The position numbers were made by a program, and so were the translations under genes. Below the pieces are notes generated by a model. It had not been told where the DNA came from. It was given only the letters and a program-made list of their open reading frames with translations, and did not search any database. This document shows, in pieces, positions 12,360-24,338 of a DNA stretch of 64,000 nucleotides (position 1 is the stretch's first letter; every line of letters starts with the position of its first letter). The DNA is from Sipunculus nudus (Eukaryota > Annelida > Sipuncula > Golfingiida > Sipunculidae). Location: assembly GCA_026874595.1 (NCBI GenBank), contig CM049312.1, positions 71,456,929-71,520,928 of the forward strand, written 5' to 3'.

Positions 12360-15300
12360 CTGAAATTGATAAAGGAGCCCGTGAAATGTATTAGAAAATG
12401 TTCTGCTCAAATAATTCTAATAAATTCAATTTTTTTTTAATTTTACCTCCGAATGATTTTTGAATGAATTTAGTATTATACTTGTCCTCACTCATTATTG
12501 TTATTTCCACATAAGCCCTCCATTGCTCTGTCAAACCTGTGGGCAACGCAAATGTATACGCAGGAATGGCAGTCCCATGACACTTCGAAGTAAACCGCCT
12601 TGATTCTAAAGAACACCCATAGTCCACCTGTTATCTCGTTATGGATACGAACATCAGCATTTTCAAAGTCTATGGTCTGATAGCCGCCAGGAGTCTGCAC
12701 ATATACAAAAGAGACATAGCTACATCGATATCGCCATTCATTTCGTCAACTGATTTTATTTTAAATAAAATTTCTTTAAAAAAAGCAAACAGTGGGCTAC
12801 TTTCTATTTATTGTATATCTAGGATTATAAACATTACTAACTTTTGAAAAACGAAACAATTCATCCATGTATCACGAGCACCTAAAAACCATTCATTTTA
12901 CATTACAATAAATACAGCCGATTGATAAGGAACCCTTTGTAATTATTCTCTGTTTTTCATTTATCGACATTTCCATCAGACTGTAAGAAGTGTTTGCTGC
13001 TTCATTCCAGCTAATATCCCGCAGCCTAAATATCGTCTTTTGAATATATCCTTTATTTAAGTCTAGACGATGAATGTACTTAAGTTCAAGCATTACAAAC
13101 ATTATAATGTTAAATAAACACTGTTTGATCGTTGGTACAATCCCTGTATATTGGAAATGCGTATCACACTCGGTGGAGCCACAAAAGTATGTTTTCTGAG
13201 ACCGACTGTGACAATACAATGTTACATTTTGACAACAGGATTTACCTAGACAAGATCAAACTATATATTGTTCATTTTGGTACAAATGTTGTTTGTTCTT
13301 TTGTTAGGGTAAAAGTAGTAGACGGTTTTGTGTTCAATATTCCCTATGTTTTAAGTTAATTAACAATAAGTATAGTTGTTTCATCTGAACAATGGAAAAT
13401 ATGATAATTACAAACTTACCATGAGAAACCTTTCTGTACAGTCTTCCTTGAAAAATGAGTAGGTCACACCATTATACACTATATCAACCCTCGCCACCAA
13501 GGATCGTTTGTAAAATCCGGTTGCTTTTGTTAATATGAAAACTTGCACAATTTTAGCGAGATCCGCAGTCGCATTATACTTGCACGGGAGCCGGATTCTT
13601 ATTTTTCTCAAGTCATATGTCTGCGCGTCGGGGTCGCGGCAAAAACCGCAACATTTTTCTGTAAGTTGAGGTCAGAAGTATATTTGAAAGAACAATGTGA
13701 CAGCTCAAAAAAATGACAGCTAATAAATAAAAACAAGCAGTGTAAAAAGTTTTTTTGCTCCTATTATTCAGACTGATCCCTGGCAGAAAAATAGTGCTGA
13801 TGGTTAACATATATTGCAGTGCACTTTTATTTTATTTCACAGGTATATGCTAAAAATAATACAATAGAAGTAATTTAAATCATTGGCAGCAAGAAAATGA
13901 TTCATCTAAACGATTATGTGTAAAGCCACTTTAGAAATAAAATCTATGTTGGAAAAATGCTTTCATTAATTAAAAAATAAATATAGAATATTAAATACTC
14001 AAAAATGTTAATCAGTATTAAGAAAAAGTAATAACCCTAAAATATAATAAAACTGACATACTGAATTGCAAATCTACCAAAACAGCGTTAAGTGAATTAT
14101 CAAATGTAAATTGGTTCAAATGTGTGTCGGGAATGCTTTTCTCAAAGTTGTTTATGTATATACATATATAAATTATTATCCGCTGAACACTGATTATAAA
14201 TTCAAGGAAGTAATACAACATGAACATTGATTATAAATTCAATAAAGTAATACAACATTTAAAACAAAATAACGGAACATATGACCTGTAATAATTGAAC
14301 GAGCTGGCGATAATTTTTTGCACTTAATTTTACTTTAGTTTAAATTAGGAAACGCTTCTTTTTTGTGAATGACAAAATCGCGTTGCACAAATGAAGGGGG
14401 CTACATAAGGCTGTTAAATATTAACAGTTTTATATTGAAACGATAGGCTAAAAAACAATATGCAGATCAAAATGATAGAAATGTATATCTAAAGTTAAAG
14501 AAAACCCGGAAGCACCAAAGTTGATGGCAAAATACCCTAAAAGGCTTAACATGTAAGAATCAATCCAGTAGAATGACAAATGAACAAGACGAAATGTACA
14601 TAAACAAGTTACCCATGGATCATTACGCTCAGCATATTTGGAAAAGTTTGCAATGTTAAAATTAAGGAGTGTTAAAGATTCACAAAAAAAAAATTGTTAC
14701 TGGTAGATAAAGGTCGCAATAGTTCAATTTTTATTATACATTTCTAGGTCAACCGGTTATTATTAGAGTCTTCATCAAAAAGGGCTATCCATATTTCACA
14801 TCAAAAAGAAATCAAAGAAAGAAATTCATAAAATAAAGAAAATCCTGATGGCACACGAGTCTTCCAGAAATGAAGGCCTACCCTAAATGAAGGCTTGCCG
14901 AATAAAAAGGATACACGAAATCATAACTGAGATATTTTGTAAAAGCATGAATTTCATACATCAATAGCTGGAAAAATTTAAAATTTTCAATTGCGTCAGC
15001 AAGAGTTCTGAAAAATCGGATGGGCCATTTTTTTTTTTTTTTTTGCATGGTTATTATGTTGGTTGTGCATTTTCAAAAAAAAAAATATTTTAGTTTTAGG
15101 GTAGGGTGTAAAAATGTTCATTTTGCTAACGAAAACACTAACACAAGGCTATTTTAAGTGCTAAAAAAACTCGTAAAAAGAACGTATCTCGCAGAATAAA
15201 GTTCAAATTGAGGGACCTACTTTTTGTAATTCAAGGAAAATTAGAAAAGGCCTACCTTGATGTCAATTAAGAAGTTTCCATGTCAAACGGGCAAGGTTCG

Positions 15301-16458
15301 CGCTTTATTAAGAGACGGACAGACGGGAAAGGGTGATCGCTATAGATCAGAGGAACTATAGTCAGCTTAGCTAATTATTTACCTTTTTAACACTATATTT
15401 TTACATTTACTGAAGAACTTCGCGGGATCTGTAGCTTGCTGTTTCATTCGCAGCCCAACATGATGTATAAATATAAATTCATCTCGTTATTAAACGTGTG
15501 AATTGAAAGAAACACTTTCTTGTAAGTAATATATGTGGAAAGCTGAAGGGATGCTGGCGTAAGACATTTTAAAAACACATTTAACGCTTATCCGAATATA
15601 ATTATTCGAATTCCCACGTTTTAATTGACAAATATCTACTGATCTTTTCTAAATAAACATTAAGTGATTCTTATTATATATTCCAAAACGAATACCGGGT
15701 TGGCTAAACTTAACCATGAATGCTACATGGAATCCTTCCTTTCTTAATTCTACTGGACCGGAAAGTGGAAAAGTGGAAAATGAGAATTGAATGTACAAGA
15801 ATATTTCATATGTATAAAGTGTGTGTTCTCTTTTCTTCAATATACATACATTGATATTTGTCTGTTTGTCCGTGTATGTATAAGTGTATGTGTATGCGTG
15901 TTAAATATAAAAAAATTATTAAAGAAATTGTTTTATATCAGTACTTACTAAAGCGCCAATATTTGGAAATATTTTGATTCATTATTGCAGGTCCGTTGTC
16001 CACGTCATCTTCTTCTTCAAACACCTCCCGTTTTCCTGAAAAAAAGGTCAAACTATTTTCTTAAGAAACTTGAATAACAGACCGTTTCCACCACATTAGT
16101 GACATCTGTTGAGTACAATTGACATTAACATTTTGGTCCGGTTTATCAAAGAAAAAGAGATAATATGTCAAATGATGAAAGTAGGAGAATCCTTTCTTAT
16201 CAATAGAGGTAGGCTCCTGCCTGTGTCTGTGGCAAAGCTCAAGGGCCCGAACACGTTTACCCGTGATCTAGATGCTCCTTTGAAGGTCTTTTATACATAT
16301 TTTATCGGTAAAAATAATACATTTCTTTGAGTTTTGACACATATTCTCTTATCAAGTCACAAATCTTCACCGAGATTGAAAATACACATATATGCATACT
16401 TTGTGCGAAAGGATAGATGATTCCATATTTCGAATTAATTTAGAAGAATATGCAGTAA

Positions 16459-16499
<41 letters not shown>

Positions 16500-16500
16500 T

Positions 16501-16547
<47 letters not shown>

Positions 16548-17606
16548 AGTGGGACGACCACTTCTATCGCCTGTCAAGCAGTACAAATATTTAGGTTGCA
16601 TTATCAACGGCAAACTGCAAGATGACGATGACATTGCGACAAATGCGCCTGCTGTACTAATATGTTAAAACATATATTCAAACTTTGCTCGGAAACAGTT
16701 TAGATATTATTATTTAATATGTTTTGCTTCACTTTATATTGTTCCAGTCTCTGGAGTAAATATAGAAAGTCCAGCATAGAAAAGGTAAATTTGGCGTACA
16801 ATAATTCTTTTAGGATATTTCTTGGCTTTCCAAAACATTGCAGCATCAGCAAAGAATTAATAAATCGTAACATTACCAGTTTTGACGCTCTGATGCGCAA
16901 ACAGATCTATTCACTGAATAAGAGATTAACTGAATCTGACAACCTGTATGTCAGAACTTTGTATGAATACGATCTATATTTAAAGTCCGACTTGCTTAAT
17001 GTTCATAACCAGATGATGTTTGTTATTAGATTAAAAGTAATAATGCAGCTAACCTAAATGAAGGGTTATTTGCTTTCTACTTTTTTTTCTTTCTGTTTTT
17101 TTTTAACTTTATCGGCATAAGTTGACATGTCGACTGAATTGTGACTGTTATATCTCGTTCATATCTAACGTGGCCAAGTATGTCTTGTAAAGCATAGATG
17201 GTTACATAGAGCAAGTAACAATAACTGAGAAGGATATACATAGTGACATAAACATACGAACATAAGGACAGAGTAAAATAAACATAATGACACACATATG
17301 GTAACATAGACAAAGTAACATAAACATATCAGTATAACGAAAGTGACATAAACATAGCAGATTAAACATATTGACATAGACACAGTAAGATAAAATGAGT
17401 AACATAACAGAGTGATATAAATGTAACAACATGGACCTCATAATATCAATAAAGTACATGTAATAATATAGTGACAGAAACAAGAGTAACATAAACATGG
17501 TGACATAAATATGGTAAGATACACATATTATAAACATACCAAGATCCACGATTGCAGCCCCCGCAAATGCCAGAGCGGAAAGAAACACGATACTTTTGGG
17601 AAACAT
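12290..17606 (-). CDS. Secreted protein with von Willebrand factor type D-like domain (5 coding exons, 221 aa)
   Basis: Five exons on the minus strand (17606-17540, 16035-15949, 13658-13420, 12694-12492, 12359-12290) have GT donors and AG acceptors, and their phases (1, 1, 0, 2) all match, giving 666 nt ending in TAA. Residues 1-18 are a hydrophobic signal peptide (MFPKSIVFLSALAFAGAA). KR at 24-25 and an acidic EEEDD stretch follow. Residues 53-198 look like a VWD domain: CCGFC-RDPDAQTYD (54-67) corresponds to the family C..C.DPH..TFD start, then alternating beta-type segments, W171-D172, cysteines 173, 176 and 180, and the family signature GLCGN (191-195). The tail 199-221 is acidic, ending DYWETYE. 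N-glycosylation sequons occur (NIS, NAT). The domain is about the usual 150 residues. An extracellular role is likely; the specific function and ligand are unknown. Extra alternative exons cannot be excluded. A broken paralogue lies at 29142-29288. Confidence 0.7.
12492..12694 (-). CDS. VWD gene coding exon 4 (GLCGN signature)
   Basis: 203 bp. Acceptor TCTCTTTTGTATATGTGCAG, donor GTGAGG. It starts in phase 0 and ends with GA. It contains AVYFEVSWDCHSC and AMEGLCGNNNN. Reading past the donor gives an immediate TGA, consistent with an intron there. A diverged copy of this exon is at 29142-29288. Confidence 0.7.
13420..13658 (-). CDS. VWD gene coding exon 3 (start of VWD domain)
   Basis: 239 bp. 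Acceptor CTGACCTCAACTTACAG, donor GTAAGT. It starts AA (completing AAA with exon 2) and ends in phase 0 at CTC ATG. It encodes the CCGFCRDPDAQTYD motif, then IRIRLPCKYNATADLAKIVQVF and ARVDIVYNGVTY, resembling the beta-strand run of VWD domains. An alternative acceptor GCGCAG 38 nt downstream would give a frame with a stop from exon 2, which supports the chosen one. Confidence 0.7.
14185..14258. repeat. 37-bp tandem duplication
   Basis: Two adjacent 37-bp units, GAACA(C/T)TGATTATAAATTC and so on, differ at only a few bases. They lie in intron 3 of the VWD gene region, between exons 2 and 3. Confidence 0.8.
15296..15385 (-). repeat. Dispersed repeat end of mollusc type, inverted copy
   Basis: On the minus strand it reads TTAGCTAAGCTGACTATAG, a short spacer, CTATAGCGATCACCC, then CCGTCTGTCCGTC. 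It mirrors 9229-9300 in opposite orientation and lies in the intron between exons 2 and 3 of the VWD gene. Confidence 0.5.
15949..16035 (-). CDS. VWD gene coding exon 2
   Basis: 87 bp. Acceptor CCTTTTTTTCAG, donor GTAAGTAC. It starts with GA, which completes GGA with the last base of exon 1, and ends with a single A. It encodes a charged linker with EVFEEEDDVDN followed by NQNISKYWRF. Confidence 0.7.
16460..16544. repeat. Paired (TA)n microsatellites
   Basis: Two TA tracts (16460-16496 and 16509-16544) separated by TTAATATACATACA. They directly abut the LINE fragment that follows, which is cut at this point. Confidence 0.9.
16545..17060 (+). pseudogene. LINE reverse transcriptase C-terminal remnant
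   Basis: 16565-16640 reads PVKQYKYLGCIINGKLQDDDDI, the YLG...DD.DI segment after the RT core in many non-LTR elements. After a frame change, 16740-17057 encodes SSLWSKYRKSSIEKVNLAYN, then RIFLGFPKH and RNITSFDALMRKQIYSLNKR, the usual C-terminal region of RTE/CR1-type proteins. The 5' side is truncated at a (TA)n tract. The fragment lies in the sense opposite to the host VWD gene, inside its intron. The exact clade is not resolved. Confidence 0.6.
17205..17530. repeat. Degenerate minisatellite in intron after exon 1
   Basis: About twenty imperfect repeats of a 14-18 bp motif like AGTAACATAAACATA or GTGACATAAACATA. On the minus strand it reads as stop-free Tyr/Val/Cys-rich frames that run into exon 1. 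These are repeat artefacts. Confidence 0.75.
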
Positions 17607-17614
17607 GGTTGAAC
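17540..17614 (-). CDS. VWD gene coding exon 1 (signal peptide)
   Basis: An acceptor ATACAG precedes GTTCAACC-ATG. The ATG is at 17606-17604, with eight 5' UTR bases in this exon. It encodes 22 residues of a typical signal peptide plus one base, and ends GATCTTG with the donor GTATGT. The frame stays open into the intron on the minus strand, but that extension is the minisatellite at 17205-17530 and is not coding. Confidence 0.7.
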
Positions 17615-17676
17615 CTGTATCACAGTAAATCATTAACCACATTTTCAATTGTTTGTAATAACCCCCCCCCCCCCCC

Positions 17677-20577
17677 GCCCCCTCTCCAAATTAAATAAAT
17701 AAAACATGCCATTGTACATGTTGTAAAAGATACGCATTAAATTTTTTTTTTTTTTTTGGCATGAAGTGTTTACATACATCACGAAGGGTGTGCTGATAAT
17801 TCAAAATTTTTTTTTTCAATTCCCTATACCATTTTTAATAAAAGTGAACTATTGTGGAAAAAAAAAATCAATAAAGTGATTTTCAGAAAGTATGTCCTCC
17901 TTGTTCATAGTTTCATTTCTCAAGTGCAGATTGCTTATAGTCTAACTAATGTTCAGGGATAAAGAGAACAATGGCATTATTAAAGTATTTAAGGTATCAT
18001 TATCACAGGCAAAACGTATTTTTCAAACACGCCTAAAGGGTAATTGTCATATGACCATTTAACTGTATGTAATTCATGACCTATTATTTTGTATACATTA
18101 CTAATGTTCTATATATATAATAGTATTGGCGAAATGAATGGACCATCATGCACACATAAGTCACTGAATAAAAAAGTAACATCCACATGAAACAAATGTT
18201 GCAACATTCAAAAGTTATCATTGGCAACTTCAGATTTTCCGGTTTAATTTTGTATTATTTGCTCACCTCTATTGTTATATAGTCTACTAATCCCCTTAAT
18301 CCAGTGTATCTGAGCATAAGCAGATTCTGTCAATTGCAACGTATAGCAGGAGCAGGCTAAGCAGTGTCGCAATTACTGTTCCGACTTAAAGATGTCTCTG
18401 GCCGTACACTAGGATCCAATCTCTATAAGTCTTGCTTTGTCCGGTAATATGGTATATTTACCCACTGTACCCGTAAGATTCAACGCAAACATGCTTGTAA
18501 ATACCCTATGCTTTATTACTTTTTTTTACAGTTACGGAATTTACCCATGAACAGCAGCAACTACGACTGAAGTCTACAACGACTGAACCTGACAGGAGAT
18601 CATAGCAGTAGGATGATCATTAACACCCTGGTCGCTATAATTACATCATCTACAGTAAGCTGACTTTAGCATAACCACTATTCATACTTAACGAGATGTC
18701 ACAAATACACCAAAGACTATAAACAGAAAAATAGTACATAGAGTTCCAATATATAATTTTTTTAATTACATACAATTATCATATGATGAGGCAAAATGTA
18801 TATATCCTTTATTCAATTCCCATGATGAGGAGATCCCTGTTTTGATTACAGCTTTATTTATTTATACCATTGAAGTGCCAATGTTCCTTAACGGAGAAAC
18901 TGGTCTTTCTTGAGATATGATTTAATAATATATGTCCGTATTACAACTTCATATGCATGTCATGCGAAAAGTTCTACCTAGGCTTATATATTAGGTGTTT
19001 TAATGATTTTTTATGGAGGTGACTGCCTCCATTTTTAGACTGTGTTGTATAATTTCTGAGTCTAAGAAAGTAGAACTGTAGATTAATGGTGTGGGTCACG
19101 TGACAAGGCGATATGGCTCGCTTTATATCATGTTGTGTGTATATATTGCTGTATCCCAGCTCCGGTGACCAGGCCGTGTGACCACCCACATTGCTCGGGC
19201 TAAACTCCGAGGAACCCCCAAGGATGAACTCGTTTTTGAGTGGTACACCGCACGGCTTATCCCATTAAGCCGCCAGAGAGCCCACTCTTGGCTTAAGCCA
19301 TTAGTGAAAATCTTCGCCGTTTATCGGTTGAGATTTGAATTCATCACGAGAGGTCGGGTAATCGTAATCAGTTACAGCATCAAATACAATCGATTAAAAT
19401 TTTAGACATACGAATGGTAATCGATTATATTTATTTTAAAGCAAAGTAATTGTATTCATAATTGTTAACTCTTACAGTGTAACAGAAATAATAGTTATGA
19501 TATATGATAACATGTTCTTGAATTTTCCAATAAAACTAAACAATATTTTATGTTTCCTTTCAAACTTATCCCTCATGTTTACCCCTCATGTAAATCATAA
19601 TTGAATGATCATCCAGCTGTTGTGACTTCTCCCACCCATCAAATCATACTAAGAAGTATATATTTCTGATGAACGCCATCTTGATTTGGGGTGTGAGCAT
19701 TTTAGTTAAAAAAATTGAGGAATACATTAAACATAAATGTTTTGCATGTTTTGTTTTCTCTTTGATGCGTTTGAATAATGTACGAGTATGCAACTCTAGT
19801 TTGTCTTTTGCAAAGTTTTCTAATCGTAGGTGTAATCATGATTACTTTTCGAAGTGGTCATATGTAATCGATAACCTGCACTTATTTTTGCAATCGTAAT
19901 TGTAATTCATTACAGATATAAAGTAATAACTCCATGTCTGCCCATTACCTGCCTGCTTTGAGATTTATAATTCGGAGGCCTACAAAAAACTAGTGCTGTC
20001 ATTATTAATGCCCAAAATGCAATATATATAGGGCGTGTTTGCTGCTTTAACTCTGAATAATGGGTGACAGATTACGAGCAACAACACAGTCAGATTTACT
20101 TTCAGTGGAAACATTGTAGCCATCGTTTCCTTTTTCAATAATTATTTAATGGCATGGATGTACATTGCTGTCACATTGAATATCCAACTTTTGTCTAAAC
20201 TTTATTTGTACTATATTTATACTGTGCATACACTTTGTCAACAAAATGATTACATTAGGAGAAAAATGAAGATTTTAACATAGTGATCATCTCTTTTTAA
20301 TACATTTTGACAAAGCATATCATATTGGGACACACAGTCAACTATAGAGCATTTTAACAATGTGTTTTTGTCAAAACATATATAATTCCAGGTCTTTTCC
20401 TTAATAACATAAAAAGCCAAAGTAAAAAATATTATATTCCACCTGGTTAGTTAAAGCATGTTCGGAAATTGTGATAAATGCTTTTCAAAACCTGCAGAAA
20501 TGGCCACTGTAAGCTATGAAAAACTACACGTATAATCAGGAGGCACTGACATTTCTAGATGTAAGCAATTGTCTTAC
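17677..20577. other. Predicted first intron of the VWD gene
   Basis: AT-rich sequence with no recognised exon, RNA gene or mobile-element protein. The short frame at 19178-19405 (plus strand) lies in a slightly GC-richer patch (19150-19300) but has no recognisable homology. Confidence 0.4.
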
Positions 20578-20607
20578 CAGTAGTCTTCGGTTCTTTGCCT
20601 TGTGGAT
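20578..20607 (-). other. Predicted 5' UTR exon of the VWD gene
   Basis: Lies between the inferred start site and the donor GTAAGAC. Its sequence ends GAACCGAAGACTACTG. It contains no ATG. The first intron would be about 3 kb (20577-17615). The boundaries need transcript data. Confidence 0.45.
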
Positions 20608-20629
20608 AGAGGTTGCCGTTTTGATGCTA

Positions 20630-20637
20630 CTTTTATA
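20630..20637 (-). promoter_or_regulatory. TATA box of the VWD gene
   Basis: TATAAAAG on the minus strand, followed 52 nt later by a consensus splice donor (CTG-GTAAGAC at 20578/20577). A start site about 30 nt downstream of the box (near 20607) would make a roughly 30-nt non-coding first exon joined to the acceptor before the ATG at 17606. The start site is inferred from spacing only. Confidence 0.5.
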
Positions 20638-20640
20638 CAT

Positions 20641-22408
20641 TTTCAAATGAGGTGTGGCGGCCTCGACCACGCAGGGCCACGTGTCATTACTGTCCGATTA
20701 ATTTTATAAAATTTATTTCAGTCATATAAAAGTATTTCATGGCATCACTTTTCAATATTTACTTTCGTGTTTACCAAAACATGTTTGTCATATATTTCCT
20801 ATAGAATGTTCGGGGGCGCGAACTACCTAAAGCAGGTGTTCTTGTAATTGCTAGATATATTTCGGAAATAGCTTTTGGTCCGGAGGGAGTAATTTTATAG
20901 AAACGTTTCTCTGATACATTTTACGAAGTCGTGCCAGACAGGAAAACTGATACACAGGTGTTCGCACTGGCTTATAAATTCCTATAAAATTTGACACTAA
21001 ACATTCCTAGGTAATATTAATTTAAAATATGATAGTGTTTTCCGGAATTTATCCCTCGTAGATATCATACGGGATGTTAAGAAGGTGTATATTCAAAAAG
21101 GCAGCCGTACAAAATGCCTATATAAATATTAACTTATGTATCTTACACAGAAGAATAATAAAGGGAGAACATTACCTTGATACATGGTAGTGTTTATGCA
21201 TTGGCTGATTGACATTCAAGAGGAAAAAGCTTTTATGTTCTTCTTACTTGATTTTCGGGGAGAAAGTGGATCGTAAATTATATTTTATTACCTTAGTTTC
21301 TTAAACAAACAAGAGACATAAGGTCAATGGCATCATAATTAAGAATGACGGCCCATGAATATTTATATATTTCTCATGATATATCAAATCAATTTGAAAT
21401 AAAGATATCCCATCTGTAGTTATCCTTACTAATGGGAAAGTTATATGGTCGAAACTTCACAACAGTGTTTACAGTATCCTGTTTGTAGAGTTCGATCTAG
21501 GTCCGTGTTTAACATGAATAATCTGTTTGACATTTAATGCAGCAAGTAGAGAACGTAAATCGAACAAATATCAAGAAGCATACCAGTAACATACTAGTAA
21601 CTTATTGATTATTTTGTAAACAAAACTGTCCTTTTAGCTTGTATATGTATTCGATTATTTTATTCTCTGAAATAAAGTTCTCATATTTCAAATGTTTTTG
21701 TTTCTTGAATTCCACAAGCCTTACCAATAAGTTGCATTTTCCTAATAAAATTAATAATGTATGTATCTCTATGATCTTGTTTGTACATACGAATATATAC
21801 AATTTGGTCTTCATATTACAAACATTAAAATGCCAGTGACATTTTCAAAGAACTAAACTGCATGGTGGGATGAATCATAAAATTTGTCATAACTTGCCAT
21901 TTTTTAAATCGAATCAGCTGTTGTTGTCGAAATCACACGAAAAAGTCACGTGATATCTGCGATTTTAGCGAGGTACAAACTGAAAGAAGTCATGCAGTAA
22001 GCAAGAAGACCGTGTTGATTCAAGGTGATGTTGACTGCAGTAGAACATTCAAGAGCTCCCTTTTCTTAGTGTGTATAAAACAAAGTGAAGATTACAACAT
22101 ACTGGTTGAAGGTATTGTAATCTTATTCCAGTCTTTTTTTAGGCCTATTTTATAATCTGTATACTTAATCTCATAATCAGAGTACCTGGTAAGCTTTTAT
22201 CTATATCCTAAGTGATTTGTCTGCTTATTTCATGAGCTCTACAAGTCAGTGTTCCAATTGGAATTTGTAGGTGTTTATTCGTTTGGTTGGCACTGGAATT
22301 AAAAAAAGAAAGATCCATCAAGGGAAAACATAGAATTTATTAGTTATAGCCATAGTATGTATTGCTAAAGATTTTTTTTTCATTATAAATATTGACAAAG
22401 CTCTCTCT

Positions 22409-22411
<3 letters not shown>
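20641..22411. other. No gene seen
   Basis: The region upstream of the VWD promoter. AT-rich, with a CTCTCTCT stretch leading into the TA tract at 22412. Nothing else could be assigned. Confidence 0.4.

Positions 22412-22466
<55 letters not shown>
22412..22466. repeat. (TA)n microsatellite
   Basis: Uninterrupted TA tract of about 55 bp, preceded by a short CT run. Confidence 0.95.
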
Positions 22467-22468
<2 letters not shown>

Positions 22469-22559
22469 TTATTATCACTGCTACTTATATCGTAATGTGT
22501 AAAAGAAAACTAAATAAAACAACAGGTTACCTTTTCCAGGTAAAAATAAAAATATTGAT

Positions 22560-22983
22560 TACATATGGCGTCTTCGAAAATAATTTGAAGTAATAATGTC
22601 TTGAGGGATTGCGACAAATCTAATCTTTCTACTGTAATCCGAAATAATAATCAAGATTGCTAAGACTTTTTACACATTGATAAGCCGGAAATAGGTTGTC
22701 CAAGCAGCAAAATCATTACAGACAAGCATTCACTGTCTCTGAAAATGAATAAATAATTTCTTTAATGATTATTCTGTTTGATTTTAGCCGGTCTTTTTAC
22801 CGGCGTTACTTTTGCTTTTTCCTGCTTAGCAGCGCTAACATTGGTCAAGAAGGACAACACATTGGAAACTGCCTGATATTCATGCCTTGGATCAGATTGA
22901 ATAGTTGAGCAATGTTTATATTTTGCTCGTTTTTTAATATTCATAATAAACCCATAGTCACTCTGTTTGTGACGATTCACCAA
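22560..22983 (-). repeat. Coding-like repeat segment, inverted partner of 29590-29900
   Basis: On the minus strand, the stretch from CAAAATATAAACATTGCTCA down to AAACAGAATAATCATTAAAG aligns with plus-strand 29625-29785 (GAAAATATAGACATTCCTCA to AAACAGCATAATCAATAAAG), and the homology runs on past the stop into GCTGCTTGGACAA. Readings such as NIDIPQLINRI and LSRKKSESN are shared, but no single frame is open in both. It is probably a decayed exon or mobile-element ORF; the family is unrecognised. Confidence 0.4.
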
Positions 22984-24130
22984 TCATGAGGTTCGAACTT
23001 GAATGTGTATCCCATTAAGCTTTACATAACATATATTCATAAACAGTATTACGGAAGATAACTGTTTCCCCCCAAGAATTGATATTCATGGGAAGAAACT
23101 CGTTATTATTCATATTGAATAATATCACACTTAATAAAACAATCACATGACTTAAACTACAATAAGCAGAGTTAATTCTTTATTATTATTTTCATGCATA
23201 TCATGTGCGTGTCTTGGTATGAGTATAATTATATATAGACGTAACCTAAGACCAGTGTGTGAGAACAAAGCGCATGTATATGTGTCAAACTGTAGCTGAC
23301 AAAATAAGGTTAGGAATATATGCAGTATATGACCTTCACGTAGGATTCATATAGCAGCCGGGCTTTTGAGGCGTTATACAATACTGGTCCTGTCGTAAGT
23401 GATATTGGTAGCTTTATTCCCTAATACATGATGCAGAAAGATACAGACTTTAGTAGAACAGTAGTCAAGAAAAGAAGGCTGTTTGGTAGAGAGACTAGAA
23501 GTGATCAGGACTTTTGGCATTAGCAAGGTCTATGCATCTCATTGTGTGTTGGCCACATCTAACGAATAAACCACTTATATATTAAGGCAAGTCTTACGGG
23601 TTTCATGTTCCTGATAGCAGTTATTAAAGCCTCTCCAAACAGCCACACAGGTTGGCGTACCTCAGATGTTTAAACAGCTCGGATATTGTACTTAACTTTC
23701 AATTATCATTATCTTTCAATTTTCTCTCAAAGTGAATTATCCGGATGTCAAAGGTTGCATGTCAAAACATATAAATATTCATTCTCACGATTGCCGACCT
23801 AAGCCATTTGGGTGGTCCTTAATGTGTAATATTCACAACCCGTTGGTATCCACTCATTGGCCCATATTTCCTGGTTTATCAGTGCATATGTTCTCCCAAC
23901 AGAGTTTAAAGCCACTTAGTCGGCCAATTTTTAATGAATAGGACATAACTGCCAATTTATAAGCATGTAACATGACTAAATATAAGCATATTTATTTTTA
24001 ACTTCTTGGCTAATAAGAGCTGTGAGTGATGTTTATTTCACCACAATAGGACTAGTATAAGAACGTTACAGTCAATATTATGACAATACCCCCTTGACCG
24101 GTTACTTTCTTCTTTTATTCGATCTGTTTG
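22970..24130 (+). repeat. Dispersed repeat R1, copy B
   Basis: Collinear with 24620-26970: ACCAATCATGA, CCAAGAATTG, TTATTCATATTGAATAATATC, AGGTTAGGAATATATGCAGTA versus AGGTCAGGGGTGCATGCAGTA, and AGATACAGAC. The ATGTCAAAGGTTGCATGTCAAA phrase at 23745 matches 26350 and 47195. The right end (23940-24130) matches R1 copies A and D (GGACATAACTGCCAAT, AAGCATGTAACA). No gene was seen. Confidence 0.55.
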
Positions 24131-24284
24131 CCGTAGAATAAAGAAGTTTTATATTGTGAATGCACACAAAGTAACAGTTTAATCCCCATATTTGTAATGT
24201 TGTAAGTTCTTTATGTCATTTGCAATAAAAACAAAGATAAAACTAGCTTGGATAACGGAAATACTTTACACACATATACATATG

Positions 24285-24289
<5 letters not shown>

Positions 24290-24334
<45 letters not shown>
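24290..24334. repeat. (TA)n microsatellite
   Basis: TA tract of about 45 bp. A second short TA run follows near 24427-24446. Confidence 0.9.

Positions 24335-24338
<4 letters not shown>

Larger units (their letters stand above)
11060..13050. repeat. Segmental duplication, copy 1 (3' part of the VWD gene and flank)
   Basis: Collinear matches with 28130-29510: TCAGACTGACCC, TGATCGGATCC(T/C)(T/G)GAGTGAAAGACAAG, TCAATATAGTTTTCCT, CCTGGCATGATTGTTAAAG, CGGATAAACGTGATAAAC, exon 4 of the VWD gene, and ATTAGCTGGAATGAAGCAGCA. Coding and non-coding parts are both conserved, so it is a genomic duplication and not a processed copy. The other copy lacks about 550 bp containing the last exon. Confidence 0.65.

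Noticed and set aside
12893-13219. Minus-strand frame with ISWNEAAN as an extra VWD exon
   Set aside because: Exons 3 and 4 join in phase 0 without it. The similar stretch at 29470 is matched no better than surrounding intron, and no good acceptor-donor pair bounds it.
17202-17648. 148-codon minus-strand frame covering exon 1 and beyond
   Set aside because: Only the signal-peptide part is real. The rest is the intronic minisatellite read without stops; a consensus donor GTATGT follows the signal peptide, and exon 2 joins in phase.
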